Assembly: GCA_016647705.1 (NCBI GenBank) | Contig: CM028326.1 | Span: forward strand, 3,844,001 to 3,908,000 | DNA length: 64,000 bases | From: Eucommia ulmoides | Lineage: Eukaryota; Streptophyta; Magnoliopsida; Garryales; Eucommiaceae | Direction: 5' to 3' | Position numbers and translations under genes: made by a program | The notes under the pieces: model-generated | The model's database searches: none | What the model saw: only the letters and a program-made list of their open reading frames with translations | Told to the model about the DNA's origin: nothing | Part shown: piece after piece, positions 23,426 to 34,565 of the stretch | Layout: every line of letters begins with the position of its first letter | How positions within the stretch are numbered: position 1 is the stretch's first letter

Positions 23426-23525
23426 CAGCAGGTGAATTCTTTAATTTTTGTATTATTTTTTTTCATTATATATATATATATATGGGTTCGAAAAATATAA
23501 TGGGTCTATATTGATACATAGATAT
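23426..23525 (+). repeat. Tandem unit copy 1, middle part
   Basis: The sequence between the two MULE insertions, GCAGGTGAATTCTTTAATTT to GATACATAGATAT, matches 30545-30650 in copy 2, where it is continuous. It ends with the first copy of the 9-bp duplication flanking MULE2 (CATAGATAT, 23517-23525). Confidence 0.75.
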
Positions 23526-24192
23526 GGAGTTCTTAACGAATTAAATATATATTAAAAACTTAATTTCTGAAAATAGTACGGTCGAAACTTATTTACGGAA
23601 TGAGAGTAAAACGCAAAACCGATTTGCGTTTTTCGAAAAACGCATAATAAAAAAAAAATGAAAAGTAAAAACGCAAAACCGATTTGTGTTTTTAAAGAAA
23701 CGCAAATCAGTTTTGCGTTTTTCAAAACCCCCCCCCCAAAAAAAAAAAAAAGTTTGAAAAACGCAGAAAGCTTCTGCGTTTTTCGAAAACAAAACAAAAA
23801 AAAAATCTTTGAAAAACGCAGAAAGCTTCTGTGTTTTTCAAAAAAAAAAAGAAGAGAGTAACGGTTAAGCAGCAGTGTGGTTTTTTTTTTTTTCTTCAGC
23901 AGAGAGTCGGTGCAATCCATGCAAATTTGTTTTTCTGTTTTGAAAGAATTTTTGCTTTTTTTTTTTTTTTTTCAAGAGCGTTTTGTTTTTTTTCGTCATT
24001 TTCCCACCGTTTTCCTCATTCATATTTGGCTTAGAAAAACCATTTTGTGATTAGTGTGAAATGATTAAAAAAAAAACGAAAATAATATATGCATTTTTTA
24101 AAAAAAAATTACACTAATTGAAATTAAAATAAAATTACATGTGAATATATAATATATTTTTACAAATTATAATACATTTCGTCATTGAGTTT

Positions 24193-24376
24193 CTATGTAC
24201 CACACCCCCTACGTCTGATGTTTCTCCGTTGTCGCCGTAAAGGAAGTGGAAGTTCTTCGGTGTCCTCTGTCTGGAGATGATCAACTTGAGTAATGTGTTT
24301 CAAGTCCATAGTAGATGGATATGTTGGTTCCTCCACGATGGGCAACAAATATTCATCATTTCGCTCCCATGGGACC
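24193..24376 (-). pseudogene. MULE gene 3' end, left arm copy of MULE2
   Basis: The minus-strand frame reads VPWERNDEYLLPIVEEP, then TQVDHLQTEDTEELPLPLRR and ends RRRGCGT-stop. It is the inverted copy of the right-arm sequence and homologous to the C-terminus in MULE1. Confidence 0.65.
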
Positions 24377-24812
24377 GGGACACCAGATGCCGAGTCCGCC
24401 GTTGGATATGCGAAATCCGCCGTTGGATGACGACGCCAGTGCCGGACCATCTACTTACGGGATGGATAATTTCTTTTCAGATTATGGTACCGAATTGGGC
24501 GTCAGTTCCGGATGGTCAGTGGGTAACACATTTGTCACCCCGATGATGGATGTTCCATCATCGAGCTCAGTATCTGTTCTTAGTGTGACACATGGTGTAC
24601 CCAGAGGAATTCAAAGACGTATGTCACTGGTCCCATGGGAGCGAAATGATGAATATTTGTTGCCCATCGTGGAGGAACCAACATATCCATCTACTATGGA
24701 CTTGTGACACATTACTCAAGTTGATCATCTTCAGACAGAGGACACCGAAGAACTTCCACTTCCTTTACGGTGGCAACGGAGAAATATCAGACGTAGGGGG
24801 TGTGGTACATAG
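24377..24812 (+). pseudogene. MULE gene 3' end, spacer plus right arm of MULE2
   Basis: An open frame through the spacer (GMDNFFSDYGTELGVSSGW) continues into VPWERNDEYLLPIVEEP, hits an in-frame TGA after STMDL, then reads on to RRRGCGT-stop at 24812. The left arm has AAG where this copy has the TGA, so the stop arose after the inversion. No catalytic domain is present. Confidence 0.6.
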
Positions 24813-25557
24813 AAACTCAATGACGACATGTATTATAATTTGTAAAAATATATTATATATTCACATGTAATTTTATTTTAATTTCAATTAGTGTAATTTT
24901 TTTTTAAAAAAACGCATATATTATTTTCGTTTTTTTTGGAATCATTTCACACTAATCACAAAATGGTTCTTCTACGCCAAATATGAATGAGGAAAACGGT
25001 GGGAAAATGGCGAAAAAAAAACAAAACGCTCTTGAAAAAAAAAAAAAAAAAAACAAGCTCTTGAAAAAAAAAAAAAAGAAGCAAAAATGCTTTCAAAACA
25101 GAAAAACAAAATTGCATGGATTGCACTGACTCTCTGCTGAAGAAAAAAAAAAACCACACTGCTACTTAACCGTTACTCTCTTCTTTTTTTTTTTTTTTGA
25201 AAAACGCAAAAGCTTTATGCGTTTTTCAAACTCTTTTTTTTTTTTTTTAGGGGAGGGGGGGGGTTTGAAAAACGCAATACTGATTTGCGTTTCTTTAAAA
25301 ACGCAAATCGGTTTTGCGTTTTTACTTTTCATTTTTTTTATTTCTTTTGAAAAACGCATTTTGAAAATGCGTTTTTCGAAAAACGCAAATCGATTTTGCG
25401 TTTTACTCTCATTCTGTAAATAAGTTTCGACCGTACTGTTTTCAGAAATTAGGTTTTTAATATATATTTAATTCGTTAACAACTCCATAGATATGATGAA
25501 TTTGTGAAGAATTTTAATTAAAGTAAAAATTATAAATTTGATTAGAATAATATTTTT

Positions 25558-26219
25558 TACTCTTGTGACCTTTGAAGGAATTTGTCTTTTTTTTACCCCC
25601 AAACCTTTACTCCATTAAAAAAATATATATATTGTTGGTGTCGGAAATTGGATCAACCAGCAGTATGGTTTGACCACTCTTTGCTTGGAGGATTGTAACT
25701 GATCTGGAGAGGGCTTTCGTCCCTGCTGGGGTCTTTATTTCGGGCTGGAGAAGCGTTGTCTGGTTTGAGCTTCAACCTATCACCTGCACACAAAATGGAC
25801 CGAGGTGTTCTCGGCGTGTGTAAGACCCGACCTTTGTATGTACATATTTTTAATTATATTTTAGAAATAATAATAATAATGGAGTATAGAGGGTCATTTA
25901 AATATTATAATTATAATTTTTATGGGTCATTTTGGTATTTCAAATTTTGATTTTAGAAATTTGTGGGGTTAATAGGTTAATTTAATTTAGATTTTAAAAT
26001 TTTGGGGGTACAATTGTTATTTAAAAAAAATGTTAACTTTTACCTTTGAACTTAAATGAAATTTTTAAAGATTCTTGGAAGAATTAGTGTAACTTATCAT
26101 AGGATACTAAACATCGATAAGAAAGTTCTAAAAATTGATCTTTAAGAATTGTGGGTTGAAATAAAATATTATTGATCTTATGGGGGTGATAAGTGTATTT
26201 AATCAATAAGAAATAAGAC
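25558..26219 (+). repeat. Tandem ~1.0 kb unit, copy 2 (left part)
   Basis: A direct repeat of 19379-20045. The first copy continues straight through the position where this one is broken by MULE3 (AAGAGATACGACAAACTCG at about 20030 against GATAAGACAAACTTG at 30369). Copy 2 resumes at 30369. Confidence 0.75.
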
Positions 26220-26349
26220 GAGTTTTTTACACGATAAATATTTTTTTTTAAAAAAATTATTGGAGGGCTTTTGATCTTATTTACCAAAGGAGAGTATCCC
26301 GGTGTTAGAAATACCGGGATCATTAATTTTTTTTATTTTTTTTTAATTT

Positions 26350-26370
26350 GATGGTCCCGTCGGGACCATC
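26350..26370. repeat. 21-bp palindrome in MULE3 left TIR
   Basis: GATGGTCCCG, one base, then its perfect inverse. The right TIR has a longer relative at 30166-30198. Confidence 0.9.
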
Positions 26371-27388
26371 TGAATAAATAAACGGTTCATCACCGTTTAT
26401 TCAATACGGTGATGAATTGTTTGGATTTGGTCCTGGTGTTAACAACACCGGGACGAAAAAAGGACCGGGACCAAAAAAGGGGGCCAGAGAGGAGAGAGAG
26501 AGAAGAGGGTTTTGGGTTTGGTCCCAGTGTTGTTAACACTGAGACCAAGAAGGAGGCGGCATTGCATGCATGCTTCATGAAGAGAGAGAGAGAGAGAGAG
26601 AGAACTTTTGTACTATTTTCTATTCCTTTTTCTGATTTTAAAGTACAAAATTTATATTTTCTCCCTAATAATTATAATGATGGAAATAATATAATTTCCA
26701 TCATCAACTAATATTAATTTTTAATTTCAATTGAATTTTTATTTAAATTTAATTGAAAAAAAAATATTTTATTAATAATAAAAAAAAAGAATTAATAAAA
26801 AAAATATCCATAATATAATAAAAATAAATAAAAAATATTTTTTAATAGTTGAATTTAATTTTAATTGAATTCAATTCAGTTATAAATTTTTTTACTTGAA
26901 TTCAATTGAAATTAAATTTAATTGAAATATTTTTAAAAATTGAAATTAAAAAATATTTTTTAATAGTTGAATTTCACTTCAATTTTTTAAAGTAAAAATA
27001 GTTTAATTTCAATTGAATTCTTTTTTAAAATTTGTTAGTTTATAATTTGAAATCTAGTTGACTTTTTGTTTGGAACTGCTTGTTTCATATTCTTGTTTTT
27101 AAATTTTTGTTTTTATTCTTATAAAAAATAGAACTGAAATAAAACTTATGAAAACAAAAGATATATTTATTTTGTTCCCACAATTTACTCTAAAAATCTG
27201 AAATAAAATATAATTTTTTTTTTTCCGGAACTTCTCTTTCTGATCTTTTCTGTTTCCAAGACAAAGAACTGTTATTGTTCCTGAAATAAAAATTTATTCA
27301 AGTGTAGGACTATTTTCTCTTTATGTTAAATTTTATTGTAAGTTGCAAATAATTTGCTAAAAGTTGTTAAATTATCGAGGGAATATAA

Positions 27389-28592
27389 GGTGGCGTTTGA
27401 TAACCGTTTCTATTTTCATTTCAGCAGTGGAATGAGAATGAGATAGGATGAGATGAGAATTTTCTTTTCTTTTTGAGAATAGAATCGTGTTTGGTAACGA
27501 TATATTTTTTTTTTTTGTTTTGGGGAAGAGAATTGTGTTTGGTAACGATTTTATCCTAAAATCTTTTTTTTTTTTTTTTTTTGCTGTTTTGGCCTGACGG
27601 CGGGGCGCCGCCACCGCCGCTGGAAGGCAATGGGGCCGGAAGCGGCCAGAAATTTTCTGGCCGGACGGTGACCGGCGACGGTCGCCGGAGATGGCCGGCG
27701 ACGGCCGATGGCGGTCTCCCGGCGGGTGAACAGTGACCATATGTTTTAGGAATAGAATGGGAATAATGAGAAACAACTTTTTTTTGTTTCTTATTTCTTA
27801 ATAAAAAAGTAGGCACAATTCTCAAATGGGAATAAAATGAAAACGAAAACAAAAATTACCAAACGTTATTCCCAAACAGAATTCCCAAAAATCTAGGAAT
27901 GGAATGAGAATTTCTGGAATGGAAATGGTTAGGCCCCGTTTGGTTAGTGTTCCCAACCAAACCCAACTCAATCCAACCCAAAAATTGTGGGTTTGATTTT
28001 TGGGAACGCGTTTGGCAAACACAAAACTCAATTCAATCCAACCCAAAAAATAGGAATTGATTCTCAAAATCCTAAAGAAACCAGAAACAAAAAAAAGTTG
28101 TTTCTTTTTGTGCCCAAAAAATTCAACCCAAAATTCTCAACTTCCGATTTCATCTGCTGGCCGACCACCACCACCCGCCGCCGTCCGGCGACCGACCGCC
28201 GTCTCCCGCCACCTCCCGCGACCTTCCGCTGCCGCCGGCTACCTCTAGCGACCGCCTCCGGCCACCGTCCGGCGACCATCGCCGTCTCCTGCCACCTCCG
28301 GCGACCTTCCGCTGCCGCCGGCTACCTCCGGCGACCGCCGCCGGCCACCTCTGCCGCCGGCCATCCGGCCACCTCACCGCCATCTGGCCGCCACCAAACA
28401 AAAAAATAAATTTAGTTTTAGGATAAAATCGTTACCAAACACATTCTGTTCTCAGCACAAAATAAAAATTGTCGTTATCAAACGTAATTCTGTTCCCAAA
28501 ATTCTCAACCCAACCCAATTTAATCCAACCCATTCCAGTTGGGTTCAAAAAAGTGATAACACTGACCAAACGCCACCTTACCAAATGGGGCC
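27389..28592. mobile_element. Tourist-like MITE (outer), interrupted by an inner copy
   Basis: Left TIR GGTGGCGTTTGATAACCG, right TIR (reverse complement) GGCCCCATTTGGTAACCA, with TAA on both sides (27386-27388 and 28593-28595). This TSD and these termini fit PIF/Harbinger Tourist elements. The GC-rich core (27600-27730) reads as repeats of CCGGCGACGG. Removing the inner element at 27932-28577 restores a continuous right arm. Confidence 0.7.
27932..28577 (-). mobile_element. Tourist-like MITE (inner), GGTGGCGTTTGGTTAGTG family
   Basis: Termini GGCCCCGTTTGGTTAGTG on the left and CACTGACCAAACGCCACC on the right, with TTA duplicated at 27929-27931 and 28578-28580. It has the same body plan as the plus-strand copies at 43897, 59203 and 60502: TIR, AACCCAACTCAATCC-type repeats, then a CCGGCGACC-rich core. 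Confidence 0.85.
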
Positions 28593-28969
28593 TAAGTTAC
28601 TCTCTTTAAGTTTGGCATAAATATTTAAAAATACATGAGACCCCCAGTTCATTTTTTATTTCAAAAATACCATTTGAAAAGTTAAAATTGTTAATGTTAA
28701 TCATCTTCACAAAGTAAAAAGACCATTTTACTCTTATATTAAAAAATATAATGACTCTAACTATAATTGTATAAAACATTTAGGGCACCTAGTGTAATTA
28801 AAACCCATGAGTTCTCTTCCTCTCCGTCTTCCCCAAATCCCCACCACCGGGGAATTCAACAAAGGAACACCACCACTGCCGAACCCCACCAAAACGAACA
28901 TGAACACCGCCGAACAACACCGCCGAAACGAACACAACACCACCTTCAAAAAACACCACCGCCGAAAAG

Positions 28970-29082
28970 TGAACGCCGAAATGGGCACCGAACAGATCTC
29001 GTCTCTTCAAGCTATTCTTGCTCATCTATGGAGATCCTCGACACGATGTCGCCGCTTCAATAAGCCAGATTTGTCTTCGTAA
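28970..29082 (+). pseudogene. Captured BAHD acyltransferase gene fragment
   Basis: One frame reads NAEMGTEQISSLQAILAHLW then RSSTRCRRFNKPD before a stop. BAHD acyltransferases of the At3g50280/At5g01210-like group carry the segment NAE(M)GT..ISSLQALLAHLWRSVTRCRRL in the middle of the protein. The HXXXD and DFGWG motifs are absent, and the sequence on either side is low-complexity ACC/CCG repeat. It lies well inside MULE3, so I read it as captured host exon sequence. It cannot encode an enzyme. Confidence 0.75.
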
Positions 29083-29564
29083 TCGGTGCGTCGGCATACG
29101 GCAAAAGGGTACTTCGGGAAGGGTTGGTTTCGAAATCGAAATCTAAGAAGGGTTCGAAATCGTTTTCGATTTGGATTTCGAAATCGAAATTGAAAAAAGG
29201 TTCGAAATCGATTTATATTCGCTTTCGAAATCGAAATCCCAGAAGGGTTCGAAATCGAAATCCAAATAGGGTTTCGATTTCGAGTTTGTTCTTGAATTTG
29301 TTCGAAGATTTAGGGTTCGATTTGTTTTCTGTTCGGATTCTGTTCGTCGATTTTTTCGAATATTTAGGGTTCGTTCTTCGTCTTCTGTTTGTCTACTGGA
29401 CGAGGGGCCATCGTCTTCAGTTTTTTGCTCGGATTTGTTGGCATTAGGGTGTGTTCTCAGGGTCGATGATTCGTGGATGCAATTGGTGATCTTGGACTGG
29501 AGCTCTGACGCTCTAGCCAAGACTAAGCCAATACGGTCTTAAACCATGGCTACTGTCTCCTCTC

Positions 29565-29602
<38 letters not shown>

Positions 29603-30165
29603 ATGGACTGCGATTGTAGGGGGAGAAGGGAAAAGGGTTTGAAGAATCGCCAAAAAGAGCGGGGCAATGGTGGAGGTGGTGGTGGTGTTCGGCGGTGGAA
29701 GAGACGGTAGTGTGTTGGTGCAGAGAAACAAAGAAGGAGAGGAAAAAAAAAAAAAATGGGGGGAAAAAAAAAAGGGCCAAGGGCAACTACGTAATTGTAC
29801 ATCTCTTTTTCAGTCAGATTTAGTAAAGTCAAAATGGACAATTCATCAAAAATAGCTCCGGTAAGGGGTCGCTGTAGTATTTTTGAAAGTTAGGGGGTGT
29901 ATATGGAATTTTACTATAATTGAAATTGTGTAAATGGTATTTCTCCGGAAGTAGTGCACACACAGAAAGGAATAGAAAATAGTACAAAATTTCTCTCTCT
30001 CTCTGGTCATGAAACATGCATGCAGTCCCCCCCCCCCTCTTGGTTCCGGTGGTGTTAACACCGGGACCAAACCCAAAACCCTCATCTCGCTCCTCTCTTG
30101 TCCCTTTTTTGGTCCTGGGACTAAACCCAAACGGTACATCACCGTATTCACCATTTACTTATTCA

Positions 30166-30198
30166 GATGGTCCCGGCGTTGTCAACGCCGGGACCATC
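30166..30198. repeat. 33-bp palindrome in MULE3 right TIR
   Basis: A perfect 16+1+16 palindrome: arm GATGGTCCCGGCGTTG, one base, then its inverse. Confidence 0.9.
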
Positions 30199-30368
30199 AA
30201 ATTAAAAAAAAAAAAAAACATATTTACTGATCTCGGTGTTCGGAACACCGGGACTAAGATCCCGATGTTTCGAACACCGGGAGGGATATTTTTCTTTGGT
30301 AAATAAGATCGAAAGCCTTCGTTGTCAGTAATTTTTTTTTAAAAAAAAATTTATCGTGTAAAGAACTC

Positions 30369-30715
30369 GATAAGACAAACTTGTTGAGACAATGAAGTGA
30401 TCTGAGCATTTAATGCATATATTATATACACGCACATATGTGTGTATATACATATTTATCTATACACACACTTGTTCAAGGTTCGAGCATTCTTCGTTTT
30501 ATTTTAAAAAAAAAATCCCTCTTGATGAATCATCTTCTTCATCCGGCAGGTGAATTCTTTAATTTTTATATATATTTTTTTTCATTATATATATATATAT
30601 ATATATGGGTTCGAAAAATATAATGGATCTATATTGATACATAGATATGATGAATTTGTGAAGAATTTTAATTAAAGTAAAAATTATAAATTTGTTGAGA
30701 ATAATATTTTTGGTA
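30369..30715 (+). repeat. Tandem unit copy 2 (right part)
   Basis: This continues copy 2 after MULE3. It is uninterrupted where copy 1 has MULE1 (near 30540) and MULE2 (near 30645), so it shows the pre-insertion sequence at both sites. It ends near GAATAATATTTTT. Confidence 0.75.
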
Positions 30716-31732
30716 TTTTAGTGCATTTATGCATTTTACGCATTGCATGTCATTTTAGATTATTTAGATAAATTTTTAGTTTAGCCCATGTCGTTGTTAG
30801 GTTCACAAGCGTCGTTGACCCCGTCAGTGTTACAACGATAGTCTAATAGCAGCGTGATCGCTTAAATTTAATATCCAATTTAAGCGCAAAATATATCACA
30901 GTGTAGTGTGCTTAAGTAAAGATGTTGAATCACAGAAATTGGATTGTAATTATTAATTATTTTTTATTTTGCAGTTGAATTTAATAGAAAATTCGTTTTG
31001 TGTTTTTAATTATAAAAATAGAAAAATTATTAAATTAAAATATAAAATGATAAATGATCGAGTTGAGGGCATGCATTCGTCTTTCGATTGTCCTAATGTA
31101 TTATAATTCTTTATTTTTTTTTGATTCTGTGTATAATGAAATAATTTTCAACTACAAGAAAAATTATAACGAAAGAACAACTATTTAATCGGCATGAATT
31201 ATCTTAGGGATTCGGTTACTAATCTACGGTGAACCAATTCCTACGTATAATTCATTCTATTAGATACGTCGATTAATCGACCGTTTAATCGGTAATGGAC
31301 TATCTTCGAGACTCAATTCTTAATCTACGGTGAATTATTCACTTAGTATAATTCATCATATTAAATCGTATCGATCCCAATAAATACGGATTGTGTAACG
31401 GTTAAATCTGAACTACATGTATTAGATCTAACCCAAAAATACCAATAAATTATTTCTAACATTCATAAAATGATAAAAACAATAATTGATTTCATAAACA
31501 GTGTAAGAACATTAAAACCTTTGTCATAGAATTTTATACATAGATAAAATAAATCAAGAAATTAAAACTATAGAAAGGAAATTTAGAACGAATACAGCCT
31601 AATCAGATATACTCCTTAGCCAATCATGACGATTTTCTTATTTACAAGATGTATTTAACACAAGCCTATAGAAGAACTCATCCCACATACAGTTTTGGCC
31701 GAACCAAAAGAAGCAGCAGAAAAAAAGACTAA
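30716..31732 (-). mobile_element. LTR-like sequence, probably reversed
   Basis: Non-coding. Phrases such as GAATTATCTTAGGGATTCGG and ATCTACGGTGAA recur in divergent form at 51700-51760, and the block near 30815-30930 resembles the reversed end of the LTR-like sequences at 51340 and 53880. Boundaries were not found. Confidence 0.35.
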
Positions 31733-32431
31733 GGGCATGTTTGATAAAAAAAAAAAAAGTTCTTAAAACTGATTATATTAAGCATTTAATTAATTAAGTT
31801 TGTTTGATAAATACAATTAGTATTACTTAATTAATTAAGTTAACTTAAAAATTAAGTCAAAATGTGAGTAAAAAATTAAGTTAATGCCCCTCCACTTATT
31901 TCATTTTACTTAATGCACTCAATTATTTTTCACTTAAAAAAAATTATATTTTGATTATTTTACTCTTGATCCCATATGAGGGTTTAATTAAGGTTAGATT
32001 TAATGAGAATTGGATTAACTTTGTATTATTTTAGGATTTTAATTTTATTTTATATTTAAATTATTGTTATAATTTAATTTAAGTAATCAAACTACATAAA
32101 AAAATATATAATATTATATATTTTTGGGTTAATTTTTACTTTTAATTTTAATATAATTTTTTTTAAAAAAAAATGGCACCTTTATTTTATTGTTTTGATC
32201 TTAATTTTTTTTTCTCTCCATATTATCTCTATTCAAATGTAGTTATGTAAATTAAATAATTTTTAGTATACAAATTTTATACTTATCAAACAAAAAAAAT
32301 TAGCACTTAAATTTTTAGCACAATTTTATCAAACAATTTTCTGATATTTTCAGTACTTAAAATTTCAACACTTAAAATTAAGTACTTAAATTTTCAAAAA
32401 TGTGAAAATTAAGTGGCTATTAAATATGCCC
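31733..32431. mobile_element. Tourist-like MITE, GGGCATGTTTGATAA family
   Basis: Left terminus GGGCATGTTTGATAAA, right terminus (reverse complement) GGGCATATTTAATAGCC, flanked by TAA at 31730-31732 and 32432-32434. The 699-bp AT-rich body contains several AGTACTTAAA motifs near both ends. No ORF. Confidence 0.7.
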
Positions 32432-32434
32432 TAA

Positions 32435-33086
32435 CACTTAAAAAAAATAAAAAAATAAAAAATGAATGCCCTTCTACCGAATAAAAATCTGCATATATGA
32501 AACTACATTTTCTCTTTAATTTCCCCCGTTTCCTTGGCCAACTAAATGGCATTAAAGTGGCCATTATGCCCATTACCTTGAAAATGAATGGCTTTATTTT
32601 TACCAAAAGAAATCCTTCTAATAGCTCAATTTGACCGGCCATTTGATAGGAGTAAAACGGCTCTCAAAAAGGGAATCGTCCAATCGCGGGCCAATTCAGG
32701 TCTGTGGGTCGGGTCACGATTTTGTTCCGTTTTGGCTAGTTGCTTCATCCTTTTTTAGGAATTCTTTATTTCTAGACTTATATCTGCAAAAATAATAAAT
32801 TATATTATTACTAATTAAAAATGATTAAAAGACTATCAAAATTATAAATTAATGGTGTAAATTTGATATAAAATTGAGAACGATCACAGCGCAAGTATTG
32901 AGGTATGTGTATTGTCTTTTGTATAAATTGTCAAATTATATTTTCGTACAAAAATGTGGGGAAAAAAAGGGTTTATTAAAATGATTTATTTTATGACGTT
33001 ATGTGGATCAAGTAAATTTTTAAATGTTAAAAGTGGTTCTATTATCCGACTATATTATAGTGTGATCCCGACAAGATGACATGTCC
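32435..33086. other. Repeat-derived non-coding DNA
   Basis: No gene. GCGGGCCAATTCAGGTCTG and GGGTCGGGTCACG near 32690 recall 52497-52530, suggesting the same LTR-like family. The right part (from about 32930) appears to be the start of the sequence that continues at 35421 after the insertion at 33087. Confidence 0.3.
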
Positions 33087-33566
33087 TGCAGGATATTGTT
33101 GGTCCTTGAACGCGCCCCGATTTTTCAGAGAAAATAAAAAAAATAGATATATAAGCTTGGCGCTGGTAAAATGAGAAGGGTTTTTAAAAACGTCGATTTT
33201 CTCATTAAAATATACTTAAGCCTGTTTTAGAAAAAGGAGTCGCCACCTAGCATTGGGTTTAAATGATGTGCTAGGTCACCATATTTTTCTTTTTTGAAAA
33301 CAATTTTAAAAAAAATGTGGCTTAAGTAAAAATTTGACTCCTAAAATAACATGGTCTGATCAGAGATTCGTTTAAAGAGTTCGGGGGTCAGTTACGCTTG
33401 GGGAAGGTGTCAAGCACCCCAAGACGCCCGTCCAAAGACGGTACCTTATCCGATTAAGTCCAATTAAAATTTAAATCCGAATGTTTTTATTTTATTTTGA
33501 AATAATTTCCTTCTAAAAAAGAAAATCTTTTTGTATTTTTTTTATATATTATCAAAGAATTTATAC

Positions 33567-34067
33567 ATTGAGGGGATAATTCTCTTCTAAGCCATTCAAA
33601 TAGAAGGCGAGAAAATTCCTCCACGATTTGACAACAACATTAAATTTAACAAAAACATAAAATAAAAACACACACACCCATACACATACATTCACACACA
33701 TCGAGGGAAGTATTCTCCCTTCTAAACTTAAACCACTCCAATGGAAGGTCAGAAGTTTTCCACCTCGTATTGTTAGCACATTATATTTAATATAAATTAA
33801 ATAAAACACACGTACACACACACACACATCGAGGGGAGTAATTCCATTCTAAACTTAAACCGCTCCAATGGAAGGTCAGAAGTTTTCCACCTCGTATTGT
33901 TAGCACATTATATTTAATACAAATTAAATAAAACACACGCACACACACACACACACACACCTCGAGGGGAGTACTTCCATTCTAAACTTAAACCGCTCCA
34001 ATGGAAGGTCAGAAATTTTCCACCTCGTATTGTTAGCACATTATATTTAATACGAATTAAATAAAAC

Positions 34068-34100
<33 letters not shown>

Positions 34101-34461
34101 TCGAGGGGAGTACTTCCATTCTAAACTTAAACCGCTCCAATGGAAGGTCAGAAGTTTTTCACCTCGTATTGTTAGCACATTATATTTAATACAAATTAAA
34201 TAAAACACACGCACACACACACACACATCGAGGGGAGTAATTCAATTCTAAACTTAAACCGCTCCAATGGAAGGTTGGGAATTTTTCACCTCGTATTGTT
34301 AGCACATTATATTTAATACAAATTAAATAAAACACACGCACACACACACACACACATCGAGGGGAGTACTTCCATTCTAAACTTAAACCGCTCCAATGGA
34401 AGGTCAGAAGTTTTCCACCTCGTATTGTTTAACACATTATATTTAATACAAATTAAATAAA

Positions 34462-34496
<35 letters not shown>

Positions 34497-34565
34497 TCGA
34501 GGGGAGTAATTCCATTCTAAACTTAAACCGCTCCAATGGAAGGTTGAGAATTTTCCACCTCGTTT
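33567..34565 (+). repeat. Tandem array, ~130-bp unit, about 8 copies
   Basis: Units begin near 33567, 33698, 33827, 33961, 34099, 34227, 34357 and 34497 with TCGAGGGGAGTA, continue CTAAACTTAAACCGCTCCAA, then CACCTCGTATTG, and end in a (CA)n tract of differing length. The first two copies are the most diverged. Apparent ORFs across the CA tracts are not credible genes. Confidence 0.9.

Larger units (their letters stand above)
23526..25485. mobile_element. MULE2: fold-back Mutator-like element with ~850-bp arms
   Basis: Arms 23526-24376 and 24629-25485 are inverted copies of one another, separated by a 252-bp spacer. The termini are GGAGTTCTTAACG on the left and CGTTAACAACTC on the right. A perfect 9-bp target duplication, CATAGATAT, flanks it (23517-23525 and 25486-25494), the size made by Mutator-type transposases. 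The uninterrupted sequence is in copy 2 near 30640. Each arm holds the 3' end of a MULE gene pointing inward from the element end, plus a series of AAAAACGCA/TGCGTTTTT hairpins. Homopolymer A and T runs account for most differences between the arms. Confidence 0.85.
26220..30368. mobile_element. MULE3: Pack-MULE-like element with ~400-bp TIRs
   Basis: The left TIR (26220 to about 26625, GAGTTTTTTACACGATAAAT) and the right TIR (about 29965-30368, reverse complement GAGTTCTTTACACGATAAAT) pair along their length, including the GAGAGA tract and the GCATGCATG motif. The flanks AATAAGAC (26212-26219) and GATAAGAC (30369-30376) are an 8-9 bp target duplication with one mismatch. It encodes no transposase. 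Instead it holds a BAHD acyltransferase fragment, GGTTCGAAATCG-type repeats (29115-29290), a (CT)n tract near 29567-29600 and nested MITEs. Confidence 0.8.

Noticed and set aside
23552-25423. Lys/Phe-rich ORFs in the fold-back element
   Set aside because: Readings of homopolymer A/T runs and the ACGCAAA hairpins in the TIR arms.
19379-26219. The direct repeats as the two LTRs of one retrotransposon
   Set aside because: The sequence between them is fully explained by the rest of unit copy 1 plus two MULEs; there is no primer binding site or retroelement coding sequence.
29124-29520. SKSKSKKGSKS-type ORF and its reverse
   Set aside because: Translation of a GGTTCGAAATCG tandem repeat inside MULE3.
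33567-34565. Array of direct repeats resembling a CRISPR layout
   Set aside because: Units are ~130 bp with no short conserved repeat separating unique spacers, and the DNA is plant nuclear. It is a minisatellite.
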